Assembly (NCBI RefSeq): GCF_025398035.1
Contig: NZ_CP104558.1
Coordinates: forward strand, 3,018,501 to 3,082,500
Direction of reading: 5' to 3'
Source of the DNA: Rossellomorea vietnamensis
GTDB lineage: Bacteria; Bacillota; Bacilli; Bacillales; Bacillaceae_B
DNA: 64,000 bases
Part shown: positions 23,874 to 32,703 of the stretch, in pieces
How positions within the stretch are numbered: the stretch's first letter is position 1
How the letters are laid out: every line of letters starts with the position of its first letter
Position numbers and translations under genes: made by a program
The notes under the pieces: generated by a model
Told to the model about the DNA's origin: nothing
What the model saw: only the letters and a program-made list of their open reading frames with translations
Database searches by the model: none

Positions 23874-24093
23874 ATAGGTCCCGTCCTTTCAGTTTCTAGT
23901 ATTGTACCACGGGGGACCGGGATTTCGTTATCATCACTCCATAGTTTCGAAGTTTGCCACATTTTTTTCGAGAAAAATTCAACAACCATACATAATCCTC
24001 CCCACTTTGTCGAAACATAAGAAATTAAAATTTTTTTCCGGATGTGTATATATTTTCTGAATTCTGTTCAGAATGATTGCTGAGGTGATGAAA

Positions 24094-25008
24094 ATGAGAG
24101 AGGAAGAAAAGAAACAACCTTCTCAAAACTTTTTGAAAAGACGTTGGGCATACCCAGCAATCTATTTAGCAAGTGCAGCAATCATTATCACGGGGATTCT
24201 GTGGTACCAGGCAGGAAATGATGTAAACGAGAAAGCCAAGGATTACAGCTATGATGGAGTTCCTACTGACAATGAGTTCAACCAGCCTGCAGAAGAAGTC
24301 AATCGTTCATTGGAAAACTTTGTAATGCCTGTTTCAAGCCCTGAAGATACAGTGATCGAAAAACAATTCTACGACACTGAAGCTTCAGCTGAAGAACAGG
24401 AAGCTGCCCTAGTCGTGTATGGAAACATGTACTACCCGAACCAAGGAGTCGACATCTCCAAAGATGGAAAAGAATTCGATGTTCTGGCTGCCATGAGCGG
24501 TACAGTCACAAAGGTTCAGGAAGATTCCTTACTTGGTAACACGATTGAAATCGAGCACAGCAAAGGCATCGTGACTCGCTATCAATCAGTGAAAGATTTT
24601 GAAGTCGCGGTTGGAGATGTAGTCGATCAAGGACAAGCCATTGCGAAAGCAGGAAAGAGCTTATTCAATGAAGAAGCCGGTGTTCACGTACACTTTGAAA
24701 TTCGTAAAGCGGATGTAGCCGTGAATCCAATGGAATACTTCAATAAGTCTCTTGCCACACTTCAAGAAGCACAGCTTGAAGACAAGAAAGTTTCAGGTGA
24801 ACAGCCGGATGCAGCAGCTGCAGAAGAAAATGCCGTAGAAGACCAAGCTAGCGAAAACAAAGCTACTGAGGACAAAGCTACGGAAGAAAAAGACGCAGCT
24901 GAAGAAAACAAGTCCACTGAAGAAAACAAGTCAACTGAAGAAAAGCAGAACCAGGCCAAGCCGAAACAAGAAAGCAAAGACAACGCTGACGTAAAAGACG
25001 AAGAGTAA
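24094..25008 (+). CDS. spoIIQ: Stage II sporulation protein Q (LytM domain)
   Basis: Forespore membrane protein that pairs with SpoIIIAH to form the A-Q channel across the engulfing membranes. 304 residues: one membrane segment (about 21-40), a LytM/M23 domain (about 110-225) and a long Glu/Lys/Thr-rich tail with ATEDKATEEK-type repeats (about 245-304). The first zinc-ligand position, normally HxxxD, is NQGVD, so the domain should not be an active peptidase; the HVHFEIRK part is kept. This is also true of B. subtilis SpoIIQ. ATG 24094 (MREEEKK) is preferred over the longer frame from 24073. Confidence 0.95.
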   Translation: MREEEKKQPSQNFLKRRWAYPAIYLASAAIIITGILWYQAGNDVNEKAKDYSYDGVPTDNEFNQPAEEVNRSLENFVMPVSSPEDTVIEKQFYDTEASAEEQEAALVVYGNMYYPNQGVDISKDGKEFDVLAAMSGTVTKVQEDSLLGNTIEIEHSKGIVTRYQSVKDFEVAVGDVVDQGQAIAKAGKSLFNEEAGVHVHFEIRKADVAVNPMEYFNKSLATLQEAQLEDKKVSGEQPDAAAAEENAVEDQASENKATEDKATEEKDAAEENKSTEENKSTEEKQNQAKPKQESKDNADVKDEE

Positions 25009-25020
25009 CACACATAAATG

Positions 25021-25051
25021 AAGACTGACCGAAATACCGGTCAGTCTTTTT
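25021..25051 (+). terminator. Terminator after spoIIQ
   Basis: AAGACTGACC and GGTCAGTCTT form a 10-bp stem followed by T residues. Confidence 0.9.
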
Positions 25052-25299
25052 GCTTGTCCTAAAAAATTTCCTTGGAAATTCGACAGGGAGGAAGGTTTAC
25101 TGGTAAAGCATTTCCATTATCATTCTACCGTTTAATATCCATATCTTTTGAAATATCCTTATTTTAGAAAAATGACTGGTGAACCTGTGTCGCACAGTTG
25201 TCGTTTTTTCTTTATTGACCAGGCTTTTTCCAGTAAAGATAATGATGGCATGAATAAAATTTCAGAAAATTAAGTCTTTATAAAGAGGGAGGTGAAACG

Positions 25300-25482
25300 T
25301 TGATCTACTTCATGCTATTTTTACTCATCACAGGTGGATGCATCATCCTTGCCCTGAGGAAAAAGCGGGCATTCTTTCTGACCATACCATTTCTGTCTTT
25401 ATTTATCTATTTTATTGTGCAGATCGCCATTGTTCCGGTGCCGTTTTTTGAAACAGTGAAATTTATATTCAGTTTAAAATAA
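25300..25482 (+). CDS. Small two-helix membrane protein
   Basis: 60 residues, nearly all hydrophobic: two membrane segments (about 2-18 and 27-48) separated by LRKKRAF. TTG 25300 has AGGGAGGTGAAAC just upstream, a strong ribosome site. It lies 24 bp before the DUF4212 subunit and about 360 bp before the symporter, so it is probably part of that operon. No family recognised. Confidence 0.6.
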   Translation: MIYFMLFLLITGGCIILALRKKRAFFLTIPFLSLFIYFIVQIAIVPVPFFETVKFIFSLK

Positions 25483-25506
25483 TGAGCTTGAAAAGGGGAT
25501 ACGTAC

Positions 25507-25809
25507 ATGAAGAAGATTGATAGAGCGAAAGCCGATCAGTATTTTAAAGAAAAAAATCGATACATGGCACTGTACTTAGTCATCTGGCTCCTTTCCTCCT
25601 TTGGTGTCGTGCTGTTTGCCGAAAGCTTCTCCACCTTCACCATCAACGGATTTCCGTTCCATTATTTCATGGGCGCACAAGGATCGATCATCATTTTCAT
25701 TGTGTTACTTTACGTGAATGCGAGGGTGAGTGACGGGATCGATAAGAAATATGGGCTGGATGAAAGCCGGAATGAGCAGATCAGCTACGGGAAAACACTG
25801 GATCATTAA
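25507..25809 (+). CDS. Sodium/solute symporter small subunit (DUF4212)
   Basis: 100 residues with two membrane segments (about 20-41 and 57-79). The pattern YFKEKNRYMALYLVIWLLSS and the C-terminal ARVSDGIDKKYGLDE match the small subunit family (DUF4212/TIGR03647) always found before a VC_2705-type sodium/solute symporter. It is followed at 33 bp by that symporter. ATG 25507 follows AAAGGGGATACGT. Confidence 0.85.
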   Translation: MKKIDRAKADQYFKEKNRYMALYLVIWLLSSFGVVLFAESFSTFTINGFPFHYFMGAQGSIIIFIVLLYVNARVSDGIDKKYGLDESRNEQISYGKTLDH

Positions 25810-25842
25810 ACAAAAAAGAGAAGAATCAGGGGGAAAGAATGA

Positions 25843-27510
25843 ATGGATACTCAGTTTATCGTATCGACGTCTATTATTCTGTTGACGTTTGCATTATATA
25901 TCGGAATTGCGGTTTATAACAAAGCGAAGGCGACATCGGACTTTTATGTAGCCGGACGTGGGGTGCCGCCGATCTTCAACGGGATGGCGATCGGGGCAGA
26001 CTGGATGAGTGCGGCATCATTCATCGGACTGGCCGGTACCGTCATGATTCTCGGTTACGACGGCCTTGCCTATATCATGGGGTGGACAGGGGGATATTTA
26101 TTATTGACCTTCCTGCTTGCACCACAGCTCAGGAAGTATGGGCGGTATACGGTGCCGGAATTCATCGGGGACCGGTATAACAGTCATACGGCCCGGGTCA
26201 TCGCCGCGATCTGTACGATTATCATCAGTTTCACGTACTCGATCGGTCAGCTATCGGGATCTGGCGTGGTCATCGGGCGTTTATTTGAAATCGATGCCAA
26301 GGTCGGTACGATGATCGGGGTCGTCCTCATTGCCTTTTACGCTGCGTTCGGCGGCATGAAGGGGATCACGTGGACCCAGGTGGCTCAGTATATCGTGTTG
26401 ATCGTTGCGTACTTGATCCCGGTCATCTTCATGTCCCTGCAAATCACGGGGAACCCTGCCCCTTGGATATCGTACGGTGAGCTGGTCGGGAAGATCGGGG
26501 AACTCGACCGTGAGCTCGGTGTGTCGGAATACTTCGCTCCTTTTACAAACGGAACGAAGTGGCAGTTCATGGCCCTCATGTTCACACTGATGGCCGGTAC
26601 CGCCGGGCTTCCCCATGTTATCGTCCGGTTCTATACGGTGTCCACGATGAAGGCGGCGCGCTGGTCAGGTGCCTGGGCACTTCTTTTCATTGGCCTTCTT
26701 TATCTATCAGCACCAGCTTATGCGGCATTCTCCCGTTTTATTTTGATGACAAAAGTAGCGGGAAGTAAAATCAGCGATCTCCCTGCCTGGACAGCCTCAT
26801 GGGTCGATACGGGAAAACTGCAGGTGGCCGATGCGAATGGAGACGGAATTCTTCAATGGAAGGAAATCATCATTTCGAATGATATCGTGGTCATGGCGAC
26901 ACCGGAGATTGCGAACCTTGGCGTAGTCGTCATCGGGCTTGTGGCGGCAGGTGCCATGGCAGCGGCGTTATCGACGGCAGGCGGATTGATGATCGCCATT
27001 TCGTCTTCATTTGCCCATGATATTTACTACCGTGTTTTCAAACCGAATGCGACAGAGCGGAATCGTCTGGCGGTTGCACGCTGGTCGATCGTGGTGGCTA
27101 CTGTCCTGGCAGGTGTGGTGGCGCTGAATCCTCCAGGAGTCATCACGCAAATCGTCGCCTGGGCCTTCGCCCTGGCGTCAGGGACGTTCTTCCCGGCCCT
27201 GTTACTAGGCGTCTGGTGGAAGCGCTCCAATGCCCAGGGAGTGATTGCAGGGATGCTTGTGGGGCTCGCCGTGACACTCACCTACATTTTCCTGGCACGA
27301 TCAGGCGTGACCCTGTTCGGCATCATTGATACTGGAGCAGGTGTGTTCGGAGCAGCCTCAGCGGCCATTGCCAATATCGTCGTGTCCCTCATGACGAAAG
27401 CTCCTTCACAGAAGATCCAGGAAGAAGTAATGGACCTTCGTTATCCGGAGCAGATGACCTTTAAGGACGGGGAAGTCTGGGTGGATGATGAGGTGAATTT
27501 TAAAGGATGA
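25843..27510 (+). CDS. Sodium/solute symporter, VC_2705/ActP type (probable organic acid uptake)
   Basis: 555 residues, about 13 membrane segments, SSS family. Conserved MAIGADWMSAASFIGLAG (about 48-65) and FGGMKGITWTQVAQY are present. It is paired with a DUF4212 small subunit, which defines the VC_2705 subfamily annotated as acetate or other monocarboxylate uptake. Residues 330-341 (DANGDGILQWKE) form a textbook EF-hand loop in what should be an extramembrane loop. A terminator follows. Substrate is inferred from the family only. Confidence 0.88.
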   Translation: MDTQFIVSTSIILLTFALYIGIAVYNKAKATSDFYVAGRGVPPIFNGMAIGADWMSAASFIGLAGTVMILGYDGLAYIMGWTGGYLLLTFLLAPQLRKYGRYTVPEFIGDRYNSHTARVIAAICTIIISFTYSIGQLSGSGVVIGRLFEIDAKVGTMIGVVLIAFYAAFGGMKGITWTQVAQYIVLIVAYLIPVIFMSLQITGNPAPWISYGELVGKIGELDRELGVSEYFAPFTNGTKWQFMALMFTLMAGTAGLPHVIVRFYTVSTMKAARWSGAWALLFIGLLYLSAPAYAAFSRFILMTKVAGSKISDLPAWTASWVDTGKLQVADANGDGILQWKEIIISNDIVVMATPEIANLGVVVIGLVAAGAMAAALSTAGGLMIAISSSFAHDIYYRVFKPNATERNRLAVARWSIVVATVLAGVVALNPPGVITQIVAWAFALASGTFFPALLLGVWWKRSNAQGVIAGMLVGLAVTLTYIFLARSGVTLFGIIDTGAGVFGAASAAIANIVVSLMTKAPSQKIQEEVMDLRYPEQMTFKDGEVWVDDEVNFKG

Positions 27511-27517
27511 CTGAGCT

Positions 27518-27553
27518 AAGCCGTACTAAGGGTGAATCCCGGTACGGCTTTTT
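27518..27553 (+). terminator. Terminator after the symporter
   Basis: AAGCCGTAC and GTACGGCTT form a 9-bp stem followed by TTTTC. Confidence 0.85.
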
Positions 27554-28020
27554 CCTGTGTGCAGAGATCATCAGACATTTTCACAGATTCATCGACTCAT
27601 TTCTCAGGAAATAGTGAGGGAAGGGGAAACGATACAGATGGTGTCGAATGGCATCGGATCATTCGTCATGTCAGGCATTTGGGTCCATTTATCCATGTAG
27701 AGGTCCGTCCCTCACGCTTATTTTTCAGAAAATTCAAGCGAAACCTTGTCCTTATTGTGTTTTTTGTGCATATATGTGGGCACAAGCTAATAAAATGAAA
27801 CAAACCTATCAAAACAGAGAGTGTTTGAGGTGAGGAATCGTCATTATACTATTGGTCATTAGCTGAATAAGTTGTTTATACGTTGTAACATCAGGAAGCT
27901 GCCGTCCTAAATAAGGCTTTCTGCCGCTTGCCCATGGGCAAGGGGTCTGTACTATTTCATTGATGCGAAAGCGAGTCTCATTTCACACTTCTCACATCCA
28001 ATTTAGGGAGGTCGAGTGGT
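27554..28020. other. Non-coding region upstream of spoIIID
   Basis: 467 bp without a supportable gene. It holds one copy of the dispersed repeat (GAGGTCCGTCCCTC, 27700-27713, exact core 27702-27711) and a 16-bp perfect palindrome CTTGCCCATGGGCAAG at 27927-27942. The spoIIID promoter must lie here, but I could not assign it. Confidence 0.6.
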
Positions 28021-28281
28021 GTGCACGATTACATCAAAGAGAGAACAATCAAGATTGGTAAGTATATCGTGGAGACGAAGAAAACTGTTCGTGTAATTGC
28101 GAAGGAGTTTGGCGTGTCCAAAAGTACTGTCCATAAAGATTTAACAGAACGACTGCCAGAAATCAATCCGGATCTCGCAAATGAAGTCAAAACCATACTT
28201 GATTACCATAAATCAATCCGGCATCTACGAGGTGGAGAGGCAACCAAGCAAAAGTACAAAAAAGAAGAGCTCCACAGCTAA
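28021..28281 (+). CDS. spoIIID: Stage III sporulation protein D, transcription factor
   Basis: Mother-cell DNA-binding regulator that switches many sigma-E genes and helps turn on sigK. 86 residues; the first 76 are nearly identical to B. subtilis SpoIIID as I recall it. The helix-turn-helix is VRVIAKEFGVSKSTVHKDLT (about 23-42) and the basic C-terminus HLRGGEATKQKYKKEE makes extra DNA contacts. It starts at GTG 28021, with AGGGAGGTCGA upstream. The tail is about seven residues shorter than in B. subtilis. Confidence 0.97.
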   Translation: MHDYIKERTIKIGKYIVETKKTVRVIAKEFGVSKSTVHKDLTERLPEINPDLANEVKTILDYHKSIRHLRGGEATKQKYKKEELHS

Positions 28282-28288
28282 CCAAAAT

Positions 28289-28330
28289 ACGCCAAGCCCC
28301 ATAGTGATGGGTTGTGCTTGGTGTGTTTTT
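28289..28330 (+). terminator. Terminator after spoIIID
   Basis: ACGCCAAGC pairs with GCTTGGTGT (one G-U), with an inner CCCAT/ATGGG stem, then TTTTT. Confidence 0.8.
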
Positions 28331-28351
28331 GCGTTTTAGGGGAATGTCCGT

Positions 28352-28462
28352 TCAGCAGCTGAATATCCTTGAATTTTTGACAGCTGATTTTACGGTGAAA
28401 TTCACCTGTCAAAAAATAAGGAAAAATCAGCAGCTGAAATCACTCGAATATTCAGCAGCTGC
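28352..28462. repeat. Nested palindromes with TCAGCAGCTGA words
   Basis: TCAGCAGCTGA, itself a perfect palindrome around a central A, occurs at 28352 and 28427, with a near copy TCAGCAGCTGC at 28452. Between them TTTTTGACAG (28374-28383) and CTGTCAAAAA (28406-28415) form a perfect 10-bp inverted repeat, which encloses the perfect palindrome GGTGAAATTCACC (28394-28406). Non-coding, between the spoIIID terminator and mbl; function unknown. Confidence 0.75.
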
Positions 28463-28716
28463 CCCCCATAATCGCCCCACCAACACCCCAACTTAACACT
28501 CCTGTAACATCCCCCTCCAAAACACCCACCTTTTTCCAAGATAATAACAATATCAATACATTTTTTTGACAAATACCATCTCTCTTCGACATATTTATGG
28601 TAAAATAATTAATTAGGTGAAAGTTCTGCCTTAACGTTAAAACGTAATGACATACTAGTGAAACCATAGATGAATGTAGTTCATGAAATTGTAAAAGTAG
28701 AAGGGAGAAACACAAG

Positions 28717-29727
28717 ATGTTCGCGAAAGATATTGGGATTGACCTTGGTACGGCTAATGTATTGATTCATGTTAAAGGAAAAGGGATTGTCTTGAATGAG
28801 CCATCGGTCGTGGCACTGGATAAGAATACGGGTAAGGTGCTGGCTGTCGGTGAGGAAGCGCGCCGCATGGTCGGACGTACTCCTGGAAATATTGTGGCGA
28901 CACGTCCGCTGAAAGACGGAGTCATCGCAGACTTTGATGTGACTGAAGCCATGCTGAAGCACTTCATTAACAAATTGAATGTAAAAGGATTCCTTTCGAA
29001 GCCGCGCATTTTGATCTGCTGCCCGACGAACATCACGAGCGTTGAGCAAAAGGCGATCAGGGAAGCGGCTGAAAAGAGCGGCGGAAAGAAGATTTATCTT
29101 GAGGAAGAGCCTAAAGTGGCGGCGATCGGTGCCGGTATGGACATCTTCAATCCGACTGGTAACATGGTCGTGGACATCGGTGGAGGAACGACGGACGTAG
29201 CGGTTCTTTCCATGGGTGACATCGTGACGAGTCAGTCCATCAAGATGGCCGGGGATAAATTTGATCATGAAATTCTGAATTATATTAAAAAAGAGTACAA
29301 GCTTCTGATCGGGGAGCGTACGGCTGAAGATATCAAGGTGAACATCGGGACGGTATTCTCTGAAACACTTGATGAAGATCGCAGGGAAATGAGCATCCGT
29401 GGACGCGATATGGTATCAGGACTTCCACGTACAATCACAGTGACGTCCAAAGAAATCGAAGGGGCGCTTCGTGAGTCAGTGGCGGTCATCGTACAGGCTG
29501 CGAAAAATGTCCTTGAGAAGACGCCGCCTGAATTGTCAGCGGATATCATTGACCGCGGAGTTATTTTAACTGGAGGGGGCGCCCTTCTTCACGGAATGGA
29601 TACGCTTCTTGCAGAAGAATTGAAAGTTCCGGTATTGATCGCTGAGAACCCGATGGATTGCGTAGCTATCGGAACGGGATTGATGCTTGAGAATATCGAT
29701 AAAATTTCGAGAAGAAGAATCGGCTAA
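28717..29727 (+). CDS. mbl: MreB-like actin Mbl
   Basis: Cytoskeletal actin homologue that directs lateral wall synthesis. 336 residues. Actin-type nucleotide motifs are intact: phosphate-1 DLGTANVLIH (about 9-18), phosphate-2 VDIGGGTTDVAVLS (about 150-163) and adenosine LTGGGALLHGMD (near 288). The position directly after spoIIID and before flhO identifies it as Mbl, not MreB or MreBH. ATG 28717 follows AGAAGGGAGAAAC. Confidence 0.96.
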   Translation: MFAKDIGIDLGTANVLIHVKGKGIVLNEPSVVALDKNTGKVLAVGEEARRMVGRTPGNIVATRPLKDGVIADFDVTEAMLKHFINKLNVKGFLSKPRILICCPTNITSVEQKAIREAAEKSGGKKIYLEEEPKVAAIGAGMDIFNPTGNMVVDIGGGTTDVAVLSMGDIVTSQSIKMAGDKFDHEILNYIKKEYKLLIGERTAEDIKVNIGTVFSETLDEDRREMSIRGRDMVSGLPRTITVTSKEIEGALRESVAVIVQAAKNVLEKTPPELSADIIDRGVILTGGGALLHGMDTLLAEELKVPVLIAENPMDCVAIGTGLMLENIDKISRRRIG

Positions 29728-29774
29728 AACCACTGCACCATCGATCCGATATAACGGTTAAGAGGTGAAAGTAG

Positions 29775-30617
29775 ATGTTTCGAGGATTTTATACAGTAGC
29801 ATCCGGCATGCTTTCTCAGCAGCGGAAGACTGAGATGCTGACAAACAATATGTCGAATGCCAATACACCGGGTTATAAAGCGGATCAAGCTTCGATGCGG
29901 GCATTTCCTGAAATGCTGATGGACCGGATGGATTCTTCATCGATCCCGACTGAAAAAAAGCTGTCGCTTCCTTTTAATCAACGAGTGGGGGCACTCAATA
30001 CAGGGGTGTATATGCAGGAAACGATTCCTTCCTTTGTACAGGGTGACCTGCAGGAAACGGGTCGTGGCTTGGATGTGGCGCTTCTGGATGGTTCCATGCC
30101 TGTCGATGAAGAGACAGGGGTCCGTGGATCGGTGTTCCTGACGGTGGAAGGGCAAGATGGAAGTCCCCGCTATACGCGAAACGGAAACCTGACGGTAAAC
30201 GGCAACGGTTTCCTCACTACAAACAGCGGCTTTTATATGCTGGATGAAAATGGTGACCGGATTCAACTGGAAAGCGATCAGTTCACAGTCGGTGAAAACG
30301 GTCAGATTGTCGTGGATGGGAATGCAGTCGCAACATTGGGAGTCGGATATTCGGATAACCCGAACCAGTTAGTCAAGCAGGGAGATGGGCTGTTTGCCAC
30401 AGAAGGCAATGCAGCCCTACCTGATGCCTATGCAGAGGATAATGTTTCTTTTGCCGCCAAGCAGGGCTTTCTGGAGCGATCCAATGTGGATGCCTCCCGT
30501 ACCATGACCGACATGATGTCGGCGTACCGGGCATTTGAAGCCAATCAGAAGGTGCTTCAGGCATATGACCGGAGCATGGAAAAGGCAGCCAACGAAATCG
30601 GCAGGGTCAACGGATAG
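29775..30617 (+). CDS. flhO: Flagellar hook-basal body rod protein FlhO
   Basis: 280 residues, FlgF/FlgG family distal rod protein. The N-terminal rod motif MLSQQRKTEMLTNNMSNANT (about 13-32) with TPGYKAD, a central SRYTRNGN-type beta domain (SPRYTRNGNLTVNGNGF near 137-153) and the C-terminal coiled coil VDASRTMTDMMSAYRAFEAN are present. As in B. subtilis it lies after mbl and pairs with flhP. Exported by the flagellar type III system without a signal peptide. Confidence 0.93.
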   Translation: MFRGFYTVASGMLSQQRKTEMLTNNMSNANTPGYKADQASMRAFPEMLMDRMDSSSIPTEKKLSLPFNQRVGALNTGVYMQETIPSFVQGDLQETGRGLDVALLDGSMPVDEETGVRGSVFLTVEGQDGSPRYTRNGNLTVNGNGFLTTNSGFYMLDENGDRIQLESDQFTVGENGQIVVDGNAVATLGVGYSDNPNQLVKQGDGLFATEGNAALPDAYAEDNVSFAAKQGFLERSNVDASRTMTDMMSAYRAFEANQKVLQAYDRSMEKAANEIGRVNG

Positions 30618-30673
30618 CAAGTATTGTAAATGAATTTCGTCACTGAATACCTTATAATAGGGGAGAACGTGTC

Positions 30674-31516
30674 ATGAATCGGACGATGATTACAGCAACC
30701 AACACATTGGGCCAATTGCAGAAACAAATGGATATGATTGGTCATAATCTTTCGAACGCAGATACAAACGGATACAAGCGCCGGGATGCAACATTTTCCG
30801 AAATGCTTGTGCAGCAGGTGAAAAATCAAAGCGTAGACAAATTCGAAACAGGCAGGCTCACCCCTCTGGGAGTCCGGGAAGGGAACGGTGCCAAGCTTTC
30901 ACAGGCCCAGCTGATCTTGAATCAAGGGTCGCTGAAAGCTACAGGCCGTTCGTTGGACTTTGCTTTGACCAACGATCGTCAGTTCTTCAAGGTGCTGTCT
31001 CAAGATGAGGACTCGAGTGCCGTGCGCTATACGAGGGACGGAGCATTCTCAGCGAGTCCTGTCGGGAACGGGGAAATGATGCTCGTGAACGGAAGCGGGC
31101 TGCCGGTTCTGGATGAGAATGATAACTATATTACGTTTTCTGAGGACGCCACTTCCTTTCAGCTTGGAGATAACGGGGTTCTGACTGTTACGGATTCCGG
31201 CGGCGGGGAAGAACGCTTTAACCTAGGCGTTGTGACCGTTGAGAAATCTCAATTTCTTCAGCAGTATGGCGGGAATCTTTTAGGATTTGCAGACAACCTT
31301 GATCAACTGGGCGTCACGGAAGATGAAGTCGTGACCAACGTGACGGGTGGAGCACGAACGGATATTTCCATGGTTCAGAGTTCATTAGAAGGTTCGAACG
31401 TGGATATCAGCAAAGAAATGACGGACATGCTGAGTGTCCAACGATCATATCAATTCCAGGCGCGATCGATCTCCCTTGCAGATCAAATGATGGGCCTTGT
31501 AAATGGGATACGCTAA
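30674..31516 (+). CDS. flhP: Flagellar hook-basal body rod protein FlhP
   Basis: 280 residues, paralogue of FlhO and of the same length. N-terminal LGQLQKQMDMIGHNLSNADT followed by NGYKRRDATFSEML, central VRYTRDGAFSASP and C-terminal VDISKEMTDMLSVQRSYQFQ identify a FlgF/FlgG-type rod protein. ATG 30674 follows AGGGGAGAACGTGTC. The 56-bp gap after flhO suggests one transcript. Confidence 0.93.
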   Translation: MNRTMITATNTLGQLQKQMDMIGHNLSNADTNGYKRRDATFSEMLVQQVKNQSVDKFETGRLTPLGVREGNGAKLSQAQLILNQGSLKATGRSLDFALTNDRQFFKVLSQDEDSSAVRYTRDGAFSASPVGNGEMMLVNGSGLPVLDENDNYITFSEDATSFQLGDNGVLTVTDSGGGEERFNLGVVTVEKSQFLQQYGGNLLGFADNLDQLGVTEDEVVTNVTGGARTDISMVQSSLEGSNVDISKEMTDMLSVQRSYQFQARSISLADQMMGLVNGIR

Positions 31517-31531
31517 AAGGAGTTAAATGCT

Positions 31532-31807
31532 ATGAGTGAAAAAGAGCTACTGCAAGAAAAAGTGACAAGAGAATCAGTGAAAACAGAAAAAAAGGCAAAG
31601 CAAAAGGACGAAACCAAGCCATCACGCTGGGTGCGTGTTCGCATGCTTCCCATCTGGCTCAGAATCCTTCTGTTCATCCTTCTTCTTGCAGGAAGCCTTG
31701 CACTTGGTGCCGTCATCGGCTTCGCAGGCATCGGCAACGGAAACGCAGCCGACGTCTTCAAAGCAGAAACCTGGCAGCATATCATTGATATCGTAGTGAA
31801 GAAATAA
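31532..31807 (+). CDS. EpuA-family small membrane protein
   Basis: 91 residues: a Lys/Glu-rich cytoplasmic N-terminus (1-40), one membrane helix (about 46-70, LRILLFILLLAGSLALGAVIGFAGIG) and a short tail with FKAETWQHIIDIV. This is the EpuA family (PF11772), often misnamed as an RNA polymerase beta subunit, and commonly found near fabZ and flhP. Function unknown. ATG 31532 follows AAAAGGAGTTAAATGCT. Confidence 0.8.
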   Translation: MSEKELLQEKVTRESVKTEKKAKQKDETKPSRWVRVRMLPIWLRILLFILLLAGSLALGAVIGFAGIGNGNAADVFKAETWQHIIDIVVKK

Positions 31808-31811
31808 TTTT

Positions 31812-31909
31812 GAGGGACGGACCTCGAAATCGTTAGCTTTTGCGGCAGTAAACCTTGATATACCAAGGTTTCGTTGCGGATGGAGCTTGTGATTCGAGGT
31901 CCGTCCCTT
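31812..31909. repeat. REPIN-like inverted pair of the dispersed repeat, unit 1
   Basis: GAGGGACGGACCTCGAA at the left and TTCGAGGTCCGTCCC at the right; the exact cores lie at 31814-31823 and 31898-31907, spanning 94 bp. The interior contains its own stem AAACCTTG/CAAGGTTT. The right end is followed by TTTTTT, so it may also terminate epuA. Confidence 0.9.
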
Positions 31910-31931
31910 TTTTAATGGGGTGTGGAGCGGG

Positions 31932-32029
31932 GAGGGACGGACCTCGAATTTGCTCCCCTTTCACATAAATAACGTTGGTATAAAGCGATTCCCTTGAACA
32001 ATTGAACCTATTTTCGAGGTCCGTCCCTC
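31932..32029. repeat. REPIN-like inverted pair of the dispersed repeat, unit 2
   Basis: Exact cores at 31934-31943 and 32018-32027, again spanning exactly 94 bp and 26 bp after unit 1, but with unrelated interior sequence. The ends extend as CTCGAA/TTCGAG. It lies about 75 bp upstream of fabZ. Confidence 0.9.
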
Positions 32030-32102
32030 CCATCCTGTTGCTATTATAACCCCGGTTTCTGTACAATAAGGTGTACATACATATTGGTAGGAGGAATCAT
32101 GC

Positions 32103-32531
32103 ATGCTTGATATTAATGAGATTAAAGAGATTATTCCCCATCGTTATCCGTTTTTGCTTGTGGATCGGATTTTAGAAGTGGAGGAAGGCAAGAAGGCAAT
32201 CGGGATCAAGAATGTGACGGCAAATGAGGAGTTTTTCAATGGTCACTTTCCTGATTACCCTGTCATGCCGGGTGTACTGATCGTCGAGGCGCTGGCTCAG
32301 GTAGGGGCCGTGGCAATGCTGAAGGTGGAGGATAACCGCGGACGTCTTGCGTTCTTCACAGGCATCGACAAATGCCGTTTCAAGCGTCAGGTGAAGCCTG
32401 GTGATCAGCTCCGACTCGAAGTGGAGATGATCCGCTTTAAAGGACCGATCGGTAAAGGAAAAGGTGTTGCAACCGTTGATGGTGAAGTTGCTTGTGAGTT
32501 AGAGATGATGTTTGCTCTTGGGGATAAGTAG
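32103..32531 (+). CDS. fabZ: 3-hydroxyacyl-[acyl-carrier-protein] dehydratase FabZ
   Basis: Dehydrates 3-hydroxyacyl-ACP in type II fatty acid synthesis. 142 residues, hot-dog fold. The catalytic His is in [12 protein letters not shown] (His13) and the catalytic Glu in [14 protein letters not shown] (near 63), after [14 protein letters not shown] 32103 follows AGGAGGAATCATGC. A terminator follows. Position after flhOP matches B. subtilis ywpB. Confidence 0.97.
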   Translation: MLDINEIKEIIPHRYPFLLVDRILEVEEGKKAIGIKNVTANEEFFNGHFPDYPVMPGVLIVEALAQVGAVAMLKVEDNRGRLAFFTGIDKCRFKRQVKPGDQLRLEVEMIRFKGPIGKGKGVATVDGEVACELEMMFALGDK

Positions 32532-32549
32532 GAGTAGTCACGTATAGAT

Positions 32550-32597
32550 AGCCGGGTTTGGTGTGATTCATTTCACGTCAAAGCCGGCTTTTTTTAT
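32550..32597 (+). terminator. Terminator after fabZ
   Basis: AGCCGG and CCGGCT with an inner TGTGA/TCACG region, followed by seven T residues. Confidence 0.85.
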
Positions 32598-32703
32598 AGT
32601 GAAAAAATATTTCCATATGCAAGTTAATTCATTTTCCGGGAAAGCTAACAAAAGACCAACGTAACGGTCTTACATTAACCAACATCGAAAGGAGCCATAC
32701 ATC

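Noticed and set aside
27532..27833. Open frames between the symporter and spoIIID
   Set aside because: No ribosome site, unlike codon use, and one includes the terminator and a dispersed repeat copy.
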